Assembly: GCA_015066385.1 (NCBI GenBank)
Contig: SVOJ01000002.1
Coordinates: forward strand, 62,001-126,000
Direction: 5' to 3'
DNA length: 64,000 nucleotides
Source: Oscillospiraceae bacterium
GTDB taxonomy: Bacteria > Bacillota > Clostridia > Oscillospirales > Acutalibacteraceae
Below, piece by piece: positions 42,799-51,083 of the stretch. Position 1 is the first letter of the stretch. Each line of letters starts with the position of its first letter. The notes under the pieces were generated by a model. That model was not told the origin of the DNA, made no database searches, and was given only the letters and a program-made list of their open reading frames with translations. Both the position numbers and the translations under genes were made by a program.

Positions 42799-44669
42799 TA
42801 TTTTACTTCAAAACCCGCAAAACCAAATGCAGGGATATCGAAAAGAAATACTTTGTCTTGTTCCAATCTTCCTGTGCAGTTGATAAATGTTATTTCATTA
42901 TATTCTTTACCAAGTTCAACAACGGGGTTGACGACAATATCGGCAAAAAAGTTCCACAAACCGACGGCAAATACGCCATCTTTTTCTTTTGCCTGCATAT
43001 ACAATGCGGGATTGCCGTAACAGTAAGCAGGCAGTTTCGTTCCGTTGAGCCATATAACATTATCGGCATACTGCCGACTTCTTTCATAGTGTTTGAGCAG
43101 TCTGTCCGAGCCTTTTCTTGTATTGAGATTGAGAATCAGAAAACGATTGCCGTCTGCATTTTCATAACGGAACGAAACGGGAATTTCTTTGCCGTCAACT
43201 TGCGTTGTGCTGAGAATTTCGGCATTGTCTTTTAAATCGACATCATACACAATACTGCCTGCTGCACTGATGTGGTTATTATCACACAAAAACCGTTCTT
43301 CTGCGGCATTCGTGACAGCTTTTCCGATTTGTTCAATGCCGACATCAATTCCGCGTTGCATCAAAATTTCCGCCGCGGCAATGTCGAGAATCAAACCGTT
43401 TTCAAGTGCAGACAGCGGTAGATTTCTTGCGTTTTCGTCAAAGACAATACCGCCCACACCCGGTCCCTCATAAACGGTGGGAATTGAGTTGTAAGCAAGC
43501 GTCCTTGCGGCTTTGGAAAAGAAAATATTTTCTATGTCGATGCAGTCATTCACCGCTGTCGGGGTGACAGCATCGGCTATTTTGTGCATGCTTTCATACA
43601 CACGTACACCGACACTCTGTTTGGGTACAAAATATGTATCAATATCCTTATACAGTCTGCGGTTGCGTTCATGGAGTACCGCATAGCCCGTTTCATAATC
43701 GGCATTGGAAATATAATCCATGCCGTATTTTAAAATACCGTCCGTGCAACCTGCCGCACGCAGTGCCGTGTCAAAACCTTCGACATAGCTTGCAGGTGTA
43801 CAGCAACGAGGGCGGGGGTAGGCATCCCCTTCGGAAAAAATTTCAATCTCACCTTGCCGTGTCCACACACTTTCCATGCGTTCGAGTTCAACAACATCCT
43901 GCAACTGATTACCCCATCCGTTGAGAGCTGCCCAATAGGGTGCACCGATAAGTCGTACAAAGGGTTTATTGTTTCCTGCCAACAGTGTTGCAATTTCATA
44001 GGCATTGGTGCCGTCCAGATCCCACGAACTCATGCAGGCACAAAAACCGACACGCATGGATGAATCCACGGCATCCACCGCATTGCGTACATTTTTTGCA
44101 AAATCGCGAAAAGCATCCCCGTTGACCTGCAGAAAGGCATCACGGAATTTGTTTTTGCCGCCCGTGGTGATGTATTTTTCAAGTTCTTCACGGGTGCTGT
44201 TTTCTCCCGTCAGACGGTTGATTCTTTCAATATGTCCGTCACACAGGCAAGCGGCGGCATCAGACTGAAAACCGTAGCGGAAGTCATCATCAAACATAAT
44301 CAGATCTACACCGCTTTTTGCAATGTCCGCTATATAATCACAGGCAAAACGGACAAAATTTTCATCCGTCGGGCACTTATGTCCTTCAATATCTTTTCCT
44401 TTTATGGTACGCATATCACGGTAACTGCTTTCAGCACGGATCCAGAATGTCCAGATCCATGCACCGACTTCAAAGCCGTGGGACTTGAAATAAGCGACAT
44501 TGTCGGCAAGATCATTGAGAGATTCTTCCTTTTTCGCAGAGTCTGTTTCGTAACAAGAGAGTGCAAGAAAAACACGCTCGGCATCAAAACGGTGAATCTC
44601 TTTGCACACCTTTTCACGATCAGCACGCTTAACATTTGCATTCATTACGGGAACGGAAATTTTGTACAT
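42798..44669 (-). CDS. Uncharacterised TIM-barrel-like carbohydrate enzyme candidate
   Basis: Family not recognised. The 623-residue cytoplasmic protein begins with a (beta/alpha)8-like region over residues about 1-340. Its strands are FLALSCYE, EVGAWIWTFW, GVDLIMFDDDFRYGF, MRVGFCACMSSWDLDG, FVRLIGAPYW and IEIFSEGDAYPRPR. Acidic residues at strand ends (FDDD, SEGD) are candidate catalytic positions. The C-terminal half contains a Rossmann-like region and a beta-sandwich, an order also seen in glycosidases with Greek-key accessory domains. Start at 44669 follows GAGGTGACGAGGT. Its location at the end of the glycosidase cluster supports a glycan role, but substrate and reaction are unknown. Confidence 0.7.
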   Translation of the reverse strand: MYKISVPVMNANVKRADREKVCKEIHRFDAERVFLALSCYETDSAKKEESLNDLADNVAYFKSHGFEVGAWIWTFWIRAESSYRDMRTIKGKDIEGHKCPTDENFVRFACDYIADIAKSGVDLIMFDDDFRYGFQSDAAACLCDGHIERINRLTGENSTREELEKYITTGGKNKFRDAFLQVNGDAFRDFAKNVRNAVDAVDSSMRVGFCACMSSWDLDGTNAYEIATLLAGNNKPFVRLIGAPYWAALNGWGNQLQDVVELERMESVWTRQGEIEIFSEGDAYPRPRCCTPASYVEGFDTALRAAGCTDGILKYGMDYISNADYETGYAVLHERNRRLYKDIDTYFVPKQSVGVRVYESMHKIADAVTPTAVNDCIDIENIFFSKAARTLAYNSIPTVYEGPGVGGIVFDENARNLPLSALENGLILDIAAAEILMQRGIDVGIEQIGKAVTNAAEERFLCDNNHISAAGSIVYDVDLKDNAEILSTTQVDGKEIPVSFRYENADGNRFLILNLNTRKGSDRLLKHYERSRQYADNVIWLNGTKLPAYCYGNPALYMQAKEKDGVFAVGLWNFFADIVVNPVVELGKEYNEITFINCTGRLEQDKVFLFDIPAFGFAGFEVK

Positions 44670-44796
44670 ACCTCGTCACCTCAATCAGTCAAATTATCAG
44701 GATATTTGCCATATGCCCGAAGCGTAGCTTTTTTAGTAATTCCATCGTATTCAATGAACTGCAACTCGTATAATTTTATCATGATGCAATTGCTTT

Positions 44797-45186
44797 TTAT
44801 TGCTCTTCTTTTCTTTTTCCATTTTCATCAAAGTATTTTCTAATCTCTCTATTCGGCAGACACAGCATTATTAAAAAATAAAAAACAATTTGTACCGTAA
44901 CAATTATGGCAGTTGTCGGACCGAGAATATCCAAAGACTGTCCAACCATCAACAATTTAATTGCAATCGTTAAAGGCAGTACAATTAAAACCATTTTAAA
45001 ACAAAGTTTGCCTGCATATTTTTGAGAAAATTCCCATGTGTCTTTGCTTTTAGTCGACAAACCGTTCCGAAAACCATAGTCGGAATAATAATGTGAAGGA
45101 GTAATAAAATAAAACAATACTCCATTCAATAAGACAAGTAAAGGAAAAAAGCAATCCGCTATCAACAAAGCAAGCCAATCATTCAT
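44797..45186 (-). CDS. SdpI-like membrane protein
   Basis: A 129-residue protein with three or four hydrophobic segments. The cytoplasmic loop YGFRNGLSTKSKDTWEFSQKYAGKL resembles the GxRT...W..A..Y motif of the SdpI/YhfL family. SdpI itself gives immunity to the SdpC toxin in Bacillus, but most homologues have unknown roles. The start at 45186 is chosen because AGAGGG lies 6 nt upstream; the in-frame ATG at 45276 adds a hydrophobic segment without a binding site. It is AT-richer than the surrounding glycosidase genes and lies next to DUF4375- and DUF4304-like genes. Confidence 0.72.
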   Translation of the reverse strand: MNDWLALLIADCFFPLLVLLNGVLFYFITPSHYYSDYGFRNGLSTKSKDTWEFSQKYAGKLCFKMVLIVLPLTIAIKLLMVGQSLDILGPTTAIIVTVQIVFYFLIMLCLPNREIRKYFDENGKRKEEQ

Positions 45187-45293
45187 AGTTGTCCCTCTTT
45201 GATTAAATAATCTTAATAGTAACAGCATTATAGCATATGAAAAGCAAAAAAAAGACAGCAGCAAAACAGATGCCACTGTCTTCCAGCCTGCAA

Positions 45294-45857
45294 TTATGAA
45301 AATTGATCCTTATGAGCCAGCACATACTCATAATTCAATGTATTCAAATCTTCCTCATAGGCAAAAAATGCATCATCGCAAACACTCAGTTTTGCATCAA
45401 ATGCTACACTGTCAATCGAATCCAATAAATCTGCACGCTCATCTGCATCGTCGGGAATCGCACAGCCAAACGAATCCACAGCTTGCTTACAGATTGCAGC
45501 TGTTTTAACAGCTCCGATTGCAATAAACGCCGATTCAATTTCATTGGCAAAATCACCACTCGAATTATAAAAGAACTGTGAAAATCCGCCGTTATTGACT
45601 TCCATTTCCACGGTTTGCGTAACAAAAAACACTCTTTCGGCTTCAGTTAATACACTCATATTTTCACCGTAAGAACATTTTTGCGCAATGTGTGTGTCAA
45701 GAGCAATAATAAATTTGTTTACATCTTCAATTTTCCAGATTTCTTCCATTTCAACACCGCCGTTTTTATCAGTATTTTTATCAGATTCAGATGAAACACA
45801 AGCACTGCAAAGAAGCAAAGTGACAACAAAAAACAATAATTTCAACGAAGTTTTCAT
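45294..45857 (-). CDS. DUF4375-like lipoprotein
   Basis: A 187-residue lipoprotein. Its signal peptide ends in LLLCSAC, with the modified Cys at residue 20. The mature region has the DUF4375/DMP19 hallmark VEMEVNNGGFSQFFYNSSGDF near residue 90 and an acidic helical C-terminus. Related domains occur among polymorphic-toxin immunity genes and as stand-alone proteins. The start at 45857 follows AGAGGTGATTTAC; the ATG at 45896 is rejected. Function unknown. Confidence 0.75.
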   Translation of the reverse strand: MKTSLKLLFFVVTLLLCSACVSSESDKNTDKNGGVEMEEIWKIEDVNKFIIALDTHIAQKCSYGENMSVLTEAERVFFVTQTVEMEVNNGGFSQFFYNSSGDFANEIESAFIAIGAVKTAAICKQAVDSFGCAIPDDADERADLLDSIDSVAFDAKLSVCDDAFFAYEEDLNTLNYEYVLAHKDQFS

Positions 45858-45920
45858 GTAAATCACCTCTGATAAGTAATGTATCATATTAAGCAAATCA
45901 AGTCAATATAAAAAACGAGC

Positions 45921-46730
45921 TCATAAGTTTTTTGCTTCCCATAGATTCTTTTCAACCCAGCAATTCGGGCATTTTATTCTGCTGCACATACAATTTTTCC
46001 ACACAAAAGGTTGTTTGCCCATTTCCGTCAGATTGTTTTCCAAAAAGGGTTTCATTTTTTCTTCATATGCCTGTCTTATGATTGCACGCAAATCCTCATA
46101 CGACTGCAACTGCCAATCAAACCGTCGGTCGGGCTCTGTATAATTTTTCCAGTCGAATATATCAGTTCCTTTTGTATATAACCTTTCGGAGTAGCAGCAA
46201 CCGCCGCCGATATCGACCTGAAAATAATACAAATCGGAATAAGGGGATTTATCAGCCCAAAACTGAATCTCTTTGTCTTCGGAAATATGTTTTCGCCAAC
46301 GGTTGCCTTTTTTTCGAAAACCCAACGGTTTCAACACATCGGTAATTTGCTGCAAAAAGAGTTTTCTTCGTTCTTTAACCTCCGCAAGCAATATATCTTT
46401 GTCCGTATGCAAATAATTCCGATACAGTTCTCCGATTGTATTGCTTGCCGTAATTTCATCCGCATGGGAACAGATTTCCAGATAAAATCGCAGATTGCAA
46501 TCATCGTCAGAACAACCGTGCTGTTTGAAATAATCCCGGGCTTCCGCAGTCCATAATATTGCGGTGGACATCACACCAAAAACAATGCCCACACCGAATT
46601 GTAATTCTTTTAAATTCACAACAAAAGAAGTTTTATCCGTCAGTTTTTTCCAGAAATGAAGCGGTACACGGGTTGCTTCTTCAAAATCATTTGCAAGGAG
46701 TAGATTTTTATATTCAACGATATTCAACAT
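45921..46730 (-). CDS. DUF4304-like protein with a C-terminal Cys motif
   Basis: A 269-residue cytoplasmic protein. Residues about 1-105 are an unassigned alpha-helical part. Residues about 120-240 resemble DUF4304 (FLQQITDVLKPLGFRKKGNRWRK, then YYFQVDIGGGCC), a family found among immunity-type genes. The end carries NCMCSRIKCPNCW, a possible metal-binding site. No partner toxin gene is visible. Its AT-rich composition matches the two genes that follow it. Confidence 0.65.
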   Translation of the reverse strand: MLNIVEYKNLLLANDFEEATRVPLHFWKKLTDKTSFVVNLKELQFGVGIVFGVMSTAILWTAEARDYFKQHGCSDDDCNLRFYLEICSHADEITASNTIGELYRNYLHTDKDILLAEVKERRKLFLQQITDVLKPLGFRKKGNRWRKHISEDKEIQFWADKSPYSDLYYFQVDIGGGCCYSERLYTKGTDIFDWKNYTEPDRRFDWQLQSYEDLRAIIRQAYEEKMKPFLENNLTEMGKQPFVWKNCMCSRIKCPNCWVEKNLWEAKNL

Positions 46731-46787
46731 AAAAAACCTCCCGTCGGTTGTTGTTTGATTCCATTATAACATGAATCAACAAAAAAT

Positions 46788-46810
46788 AACAGGGGCAATT
46801 CACCCCTGTT
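46788..46810 (-). terminator. Terminator of spoIVB
   Basis: 8-bp stem AACAGGGG / CCCCTGTT with loop CAATTCA; on the minus strand ATTTTTT follows. Confidence 0.78.
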
Positions 46811-46817
46811 AAAAAAT

Positions 46818-48002
46818 TTAAGCGGCTGCGTCGAGCATATTTTCGATAAAGATGCCGTAGCCTTTGGTCGGGTCGTTGACAAGCACATGAGTCACAGCGC
46901 CGACGAGCATATCGTTCTGAATAATGGGACTGCCGCTCATCCCCTGCACGATACCGCCGGTTTTTTCGAGCAGTTCTTCATCCGTGATCCTGATGACCAT
47001 GTTTTTAATTTCGGCATTGTAATCGGCATTGATGCGCTCAATTTCAATATCATAGCTTTCAATGGTCTCGCCGTCAAGAGAAAGCATGATTTCGGCAGGG
47101 CCTGCCTTGACTTCCGTTTCCCATGCCACAGGGTATTCGCCTGCACATAAGGGAGCTTCATACAAAATACCGTAAACGCCACTCTGACAGTTCTTTTCTA
47201 TACTGCCGATGACTTCTTCTTCCAGAGAACCGCCGAGTTCCCCTGCCGTGCCGCTTTCACCTTTTTTAATGTTCCAGACATAGGCATCCACGATCTGACC
47301 GCCTGCAATGGGCAACATTTCACCCGTGTCCATGTCACTGACACAATGGCCGAGTGCGCCATAAATGCCCGTAGACGGATCATAATAGGTCATTGTGCCG
47401 ATGCCGACCGTGGAATCGCGCACCCATGCACCGCAACGGTAAACACCGCTTTGTTTACACAACTGCGGTGTGACGAGAGTGTGTTTTTCCTGCGTGCCGC
47501 GAATAAAAGTCATGTCAATTTCCTGCCCGCTTGAGTCGGAAATTGCCGCCGAAAAACTGTGGTTATCCGACACCTGCACACCGTTGACGGCGGTTATGAT
47601 ATCGCCTTTCTGCAAGCCTGCATCTTTGGCGGGCGACACTTCCCCGTTGACCGATTCAAAAGGCTGTACATCGACCACAATCACACCGTCGGTGAGCATC
47701 TGCAAACCGATGACATCCCCGCCTGCGTATACATATTTTCTGTCCGTTTGTGTAACAGACACGGTTTTTACGGGAACCACCCCGAACAAAGCATAATCCT
47801 GATCAGTGTCTGCCGTTGGCATCACCGAAGCCGTTACCGCAGGCTGTCGGGCAGTAACGGGGCTGTACATACCGATTGCGGGGATTTCGGCGCTGACGGT
47901 GATTGCCTGCGGCAATGTAAAATACCCGAACAGAACCAACCCGAACACGGCAACACAGCAAACACTGATAAACAAAGAAATGCCTCTGATGCGTTTTCTC
48001 AT
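46818..48002 (-). CDS. spoIVB: SpoIVB peptidase
   Basis: Forespore serine peptidase whose cleavage of SpoIVFA triggers pro-SigK processing in the mother cell. The 394 residues have an N-terminal membrane segment (FISVCCVAVFGLVLFGYF), a PDZ domain (residues about 105-190: GLQKGDIITAVNGVQV) and an S55 domain. The catalytic His is in YGALGHCV near residue 219 and the Ser in GIVQGMSGSPIIQN near residue 356. Start at 48002 follows CGGAGGAAGAAA. It indicates full SigG-to-SigK signalling in the organism. Confidence 0.95.
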   Translation of the reverse strand: MRKRIRGISLFISVCCVAVFGLVLFGYFTLPQAITVSAEIPAIGMYSPVTARQPAVTASVMPTADTDQDYALFGVVPVKTVSVTQTDRKYVYAGGDVIGLQMLTDGVIVVDVQPFESVNGEVSPAKDAGLQKGDIITAVNGVQVSDNHSFSAAISDSSGQEIDMTFIRGTQEKHTLVTPQLCKQSGVYRCGAWVRDSTVGIGTMTYYDPSTGIYGALGHCVSDMDTGEMLPIAGGQIVDAYVWNIKKGESGTAGELGGSLEEEVIGSIEKNCQSGVYGILYEAPLCAGEYPVAWETEVKAGPAEIMLSLDGETIESYDIEIERINADYNAEIKNMVIRITDEELLEKTGGIVQGMSGSPIIQNDMLVGAVTHVLVNDPTKGYGIFIENMLDAAA

Positions 48003-48246
48003 TTTCTTCCTCCGAACTGTGTCTGCATTTTGTCTGCAGTTTGTGACACGCTTTCATTGTTGCCGCGAAGCAACACAATATCCTATGCAAAGTTTGTTCA
48101 AACTGCGTTTATTCTGCAGAAGTTGGAAAAATTTGCAAACAAATAAAAACATTTTGAATTTAAGTATTTACAAAGAAAGTTGAAATATGCTATAATTAAA
48201 TGAAATGTTATATGTATTTATATTGCACATTATAAGGGGAATGAAA

Positions 48247-49518
48247 ATGAAGAAGGCATCATTGATTTTTGTATTGCTGTGCCTGCTGTTGCTTTGTGCC
48301 TGCAGCAAGGATGCAAGTTCACTGACAACAACCCGCACACAACCGTCCTATGAATTTCAGACCACACCGATCACAACTGCCCCCTCCATGGCATCTACAA
48401 CACAGTTGAATGTGGGCAACACGGTCGGTACACAGATTTTTTACACAAGCACCAACATCTGGAGTGATTTTGATGATGTCCAACGGTATGACAACACCCC
48501 CGTGAACACATCGCTCACACCCTCCGATGTAACCGTCTTCAATTATCCGTTGCAGACCGTGCTTGCTTATTTTTCCGAAATTGCTTTTGCGGACGAAGGA
48601 GAAGGAGCAATCGGTGCGGCAAGAAAATGGATCAAACCCATTTACTATGAAATTTACGGCACTGCCGACGAAGTGGATGTTGCCGTGATCCGTTGGGTTT
48701 CGGAATATCTTAACGGCATCAGCGGATTCCCCGGAATGTTCACGGCAACGGCAACCAACAAAGCCAATGTAAAATTCTACTTCGGAAATCTGACATTTGT
48801 GCAGAATGCACTCGGCATTACCGATAACACGGTGCAAAGCTGTACAAGAATTTTCTATAATTCGGATGATTACCGCATTCAGTTGTCAAAAGTAGGCATC
48901 ATCACTGACACAACATCCAGAGAAACCCGCAACTCTCTGATTCTTGAAGAAGTTCTGCAGATGCTCGGACTCAATCAGAACTCGTTGAATTATCCGCAAA
49001 GTCTGTTTTACAAAGCAAATGCGTTGCCACAGGTTCCCGACGAACTGGATCTTGCCGTTGTTCGTTTGCTGTATTCCCCGGTCATCAAAAGCGGCATGAA
49101 CAAGGCAGACGGAGTAACGGCAGCGGCAGATGTGCTGAAAACACGCTATGAATCGGGTGTGGTTTACACCGAACCGAAAGTCGATTTTGCAATGCTTGCA
49201 TTGGAATACGCCATCACCACGGTAACGGATGCACCGACAGAGGAACCGACAACCGATCCGTATGAAGACGACACGAACGATCTGACCGATCCACCGGCAA
49301 CCGATCCGCCGGCGACTGATGCACCGACCGATCCGCCGGCAACTGACGAACCAACAACCAGACCTCTCTTCCCCATCACACCAACAAACACTACAGAACC
49401 GACGGAACCGCCGACACAACGACCGACGGAACCGATCGTAACAAACCCGCCTGAAGATGAGCCGACTGCCCCGCCCGATAATGACGGTCCTACGTTCCCG
49501 GAAATTCCGATTTTTTAA
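48247..49518 (+). CDS. DUF2927-like lipoprotein with Thr/Pro/Asp-rich tail
   Basis: A 423-residue lipoprotein. The signal peptide ends in LLLCAC, with Cys at residue 19. A Thr-rich spacer is followed by a globular part (residues about 75-320) that includes LILEEVLQMLGLNQNSLNYPQSLFY. This resembles the ELxQxLGLxND segment of DUF2927 proteins, a putative metalloprotease-like family; no HExxH was found. Residues about 328-423 are low-complexity: TDPPAT/DAPTDPP-type repeats rich in Thr, Pro, Asp and Glu, likely a cell-wall-spanning linker. Start at 48247 follows AAGGGGAATGAAA; the ATG at 48241 is an alternative. Function unknown. Confidence 0.72.
   Translation: MKKASLIFVLLCLLLLCACSKDASSLTTTRTQPSYEFQTTPITTAPSMASTTQLNVGNTVGTQIFYTSTNIWSDFDDVQRYDNTPVNTSLTPSDVTVFNYPLQTVLAYFSEIAFADEGEGAIGAARKWIKPIYYEIYGTADEVDVAVIRWVSEYLNGISGFPGMFTATATNKANVKFYFGNLTFVQNALGITDNTVQSCTRIFYNSDDYRIQLSKVGIITDTTSRETRNSLILEEVLQMLGLNQNSLNYPQSLFYKANALPQVPDELDLAVVRLLYSPVIKSGMNKADGVTAAADVLKTRYESGVVYTEPKVDFAMLALEYAITTVTDAPTEEPTTDPYEDDTNDLTDPPATDPPATDAPTDPPATDEPTTRPLFPITPTNTTEPTEPPTQRPTEPIVTNPPEDEPTAPPDNDGPTFPEIPIF
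49228..49450 (+). repeat. Degenerate Thr/Pro/Asp coding repeats
   Basis: Imperfect tandem units built on GATCCGCCGGCAACTGA encode TDPPAT and related hexapeptides in the C-terminal tail of the DUF2927-like lipoprotein. The frame is kept, so these are protein linker repeats, not a CRISPR array. Confidence 0.75.
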
Positions 49519-49532
49519 TCGACAAAAGAACA

Positions 49533-49574
49533 ACACCCTGCTGTTACACAAAAACAGCAGGGTGTCACTTTATT
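49533..49574. terminator. Bidirectional terminator between lipoprotein gene and murC
   Basis: 13-bp stem ACACCCTGCTGTT / AACAGCAGGGTGT (49533-49545, 49553-49565) followed by CACTTTATTTA. It serves the convergent genes on both sides. Confidence 0.75.
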
Positions 49575-50967
49575 TATTATTCATTTTTGCCAGACAGCGT
49601 TCGGCAATCTTGTAAACATCACCACAACCCATAGTGAGAATCAAATCTCCCGCTTTTGCATTTGTGCAAAGGAAGTTGACAATATCATCAAAATTCTCGT
49701 CCTTCGGTTTGGGTTCAAACGTGATGCAACCGTCAATTTTTTCAGCAAGGTCGGATGTGTGAATGTCATAGGTGTTGACCTCGCGGGAACCCATAATTTC
49801 AGTCAACACTACTTTGTCGGCTTTTGAAAGAACAGTTGCAAAGTCATCCAACAACATATAAGTACGCGAGAACGTAAAGGGCTGAAATACTGCCCACACA
49901 CGGTTATAATCCATTTTCATGGCTGATTCAATGGTAGCAAGCAGTTCAGCGGGATGATGTGCATAGTCATCAACAATCGTTATACCGTTGACAACACCGA
50001 GTTCTTCAAAACGTCTGCCGGCGCCTTTGAATTCACCCATGCCGACGAGGGCTTTTTCAAGATCAGCTCCTGCATAATCGGCGGCAGCAATCGCACTGAG
50101 TGCATTGCAGACATTGTGTTCACCGGGAACGGCAAGGTATGCATGACCAATGCAGTTGCCTTTTTTGTACACATCGAAACGGGCAAAAGCACCATGTTCA
50201 TATTCCACATTTTCAGCATACCAATCATTGGTTTTCGCTCTGCCGAAGGAAATAAGTTCTTTTTGGGTTTTCATATCCGCAACGGCTTTTCTTGTTTTTT
50301 CGCAATCGCCGTTATATATGACACATTCACTTGCAAGGTCTGCAAATTTTGTAAAAGAGGCAATCAGATTTTCAACCGTTTTGAAATATTCAAGATGATC
50401 TGCATCAATATTGAGAATCAATGCGCAAGAGGGAGAAAGTTCAAGAAAATGATCCTGAAATTCACACGCTTCACAAACAAGAAGATCCTTTTCTCCCATT
50501 CTGCCATAAGCATCAATCAAGGGCAATTTGCCACCGATAACAGCAGAAGGGTCAGCATCTGCATTCATGAGCATCTGCGTCAGCATTGCGGTGGTGGTTG
50601 TTTTGCCGTGTGTACCGCACACACCGATACATTTTCCGAATTTACGGGTGATTGCACCAAACAGAACGGCGCGTTCGAAGGTGGGAATACCCGATGCCTT
50701 TGCGGCAACGAGTTCGGGGTTTGTCGGAAGGATTGCGGCGGTATAAACAATCATTTCCGCACCTTCAATATTTTCCGCTTTTTGACCCAATGTCACGGGG
50801 ATTCCGTAATCACGGATGCGTTTCAATGTGTTGCTTTCATTGTTGTCGGAACCCGAAAGCTGATATCCTTGTTTATGTAAAATTTCGGCAAGCGGGCACA
50901 TACCGGCACCGCCGATACCGATGAAGTGAATCCGTTTTACGGTTTCAAGCAGTTTATCAATCTGCAT
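49570..50967 (-). CDS. murC: UDP-N-acetylmuramate--L-alanine ligase
   Basis: Adds L-Ala to UDP-MurNAc, the first step of stem-peptide assembly. The 465 residues contain the N-terminal IHFIGIGGAGMCPLAEIL dinucleotide-like fold, the ATP loop GVCGTHGKTTTTAML near residue 115, HLEYFKTVENL, and the Mur ligase C-terminus with FKGAGRRFEELG, VDDYAHHPAE and FQPFTFSRTYML. Start at 50967 follows AGGAGATGATCTG. A promoter lies just upstream. Confidence 0.97.
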   Translation of the reverse strand: MQIDKLLETVKRIHFIGIGGAGMCPLAEILHKQGYQLSGSDNNESNTLKRIRDYGIPVTLGQKAENIEGAEMIVYTAAILPTNPELVAAKASGIPTFERAVLFGAITRKFGKCIGVCGTHGKTTTTAMLTQMLMNADADPSAVIGGKLPLIDAYGRMGEKDLLVCEACEFQDHFLELSPSCALILNIDADHLEYFKTVENLIASFTKFADLASECVIYNGDCEKTRKAVADMKTQKELISFGRAKTNDWYAENVEYEHGAFARFDVYKKGNCIGHAYLAVPGEHNVCNALSAIAAADYAGADLEKALVGMGEFKGAGRRFEELGVVNGITIVDDYAHHPAELLATIESAMKMDYNRVWAVFQPFTFSRTYMLLDDFATVLSKADKVVLTEIMGSREVNTYDIHTSDLAEKIDGCITFEPKPKDENFDDIVNFLCTNAKAGDLILTMGCGDVYKIAERCLAKMNNK

Positions 50968-50990
50968 CAGATCATCTCCTGTCTTAGTAT

Positions 50991-51018
50991 ATTATAAAAA
51001 AAATTTTTTATAAGTCAA
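50991..51018 (-). promoter_or_regulatory. SigA-type promoter of murC
   Basis: Minus strand -35 TTGACT (51013-51018), 16-bp spacer of A and T runs, -10 TATAAT (50991-50996). Confidence 0.65.
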
Positions 51019-51037
51019 GAAAAAACCGAAAATTATA

Positions 51038-51064
51038 ACACATTTTACCCCCGTGCATAAATTG
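51038..51064 (+). promoter_or_regulatory. Possible SigK-type promoter of dpaAB
   Basis: AC at 51038-51039 and CATAAATTG at 51056-51064, with 16 bp between, resemble the SigK pattern AC-N16/17-CATAnnnTA, with one mismatch at the end. dpaAB is SigK-controlled in Bacillus. Short motif, so confidence is low. Confidence 0.35.
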
Positions 51065-51083
51065 ATAAAAGGAGGCGTATTCT

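Noticed and set aside
45187-45276. N-terminal extension of the SdpI-like protein
   Set aside because: It would add a hydrophobic segment, but the ATG at 45276 has no ribosome binding site, while 45186 has AGAGGG.
48030-48100. SigF/SigG-like promoter before spoIVB
   Set aside because: GCATA and a GGCAACAATG-like -10 occur, but the spacing is two or three nt too long; not reported as a feature.
49228-49450. Short regularly spaced repeats resembling a CRISPR array
   Set aside because: Units are degenerate, keep the reading frame and encode a Thr/Pro/Asp linker; no spacers and no cas genes.
49954-50880. 308-codon plus-strand frame opposite murC
   Set aside because: Fully antisense to an intact murC.
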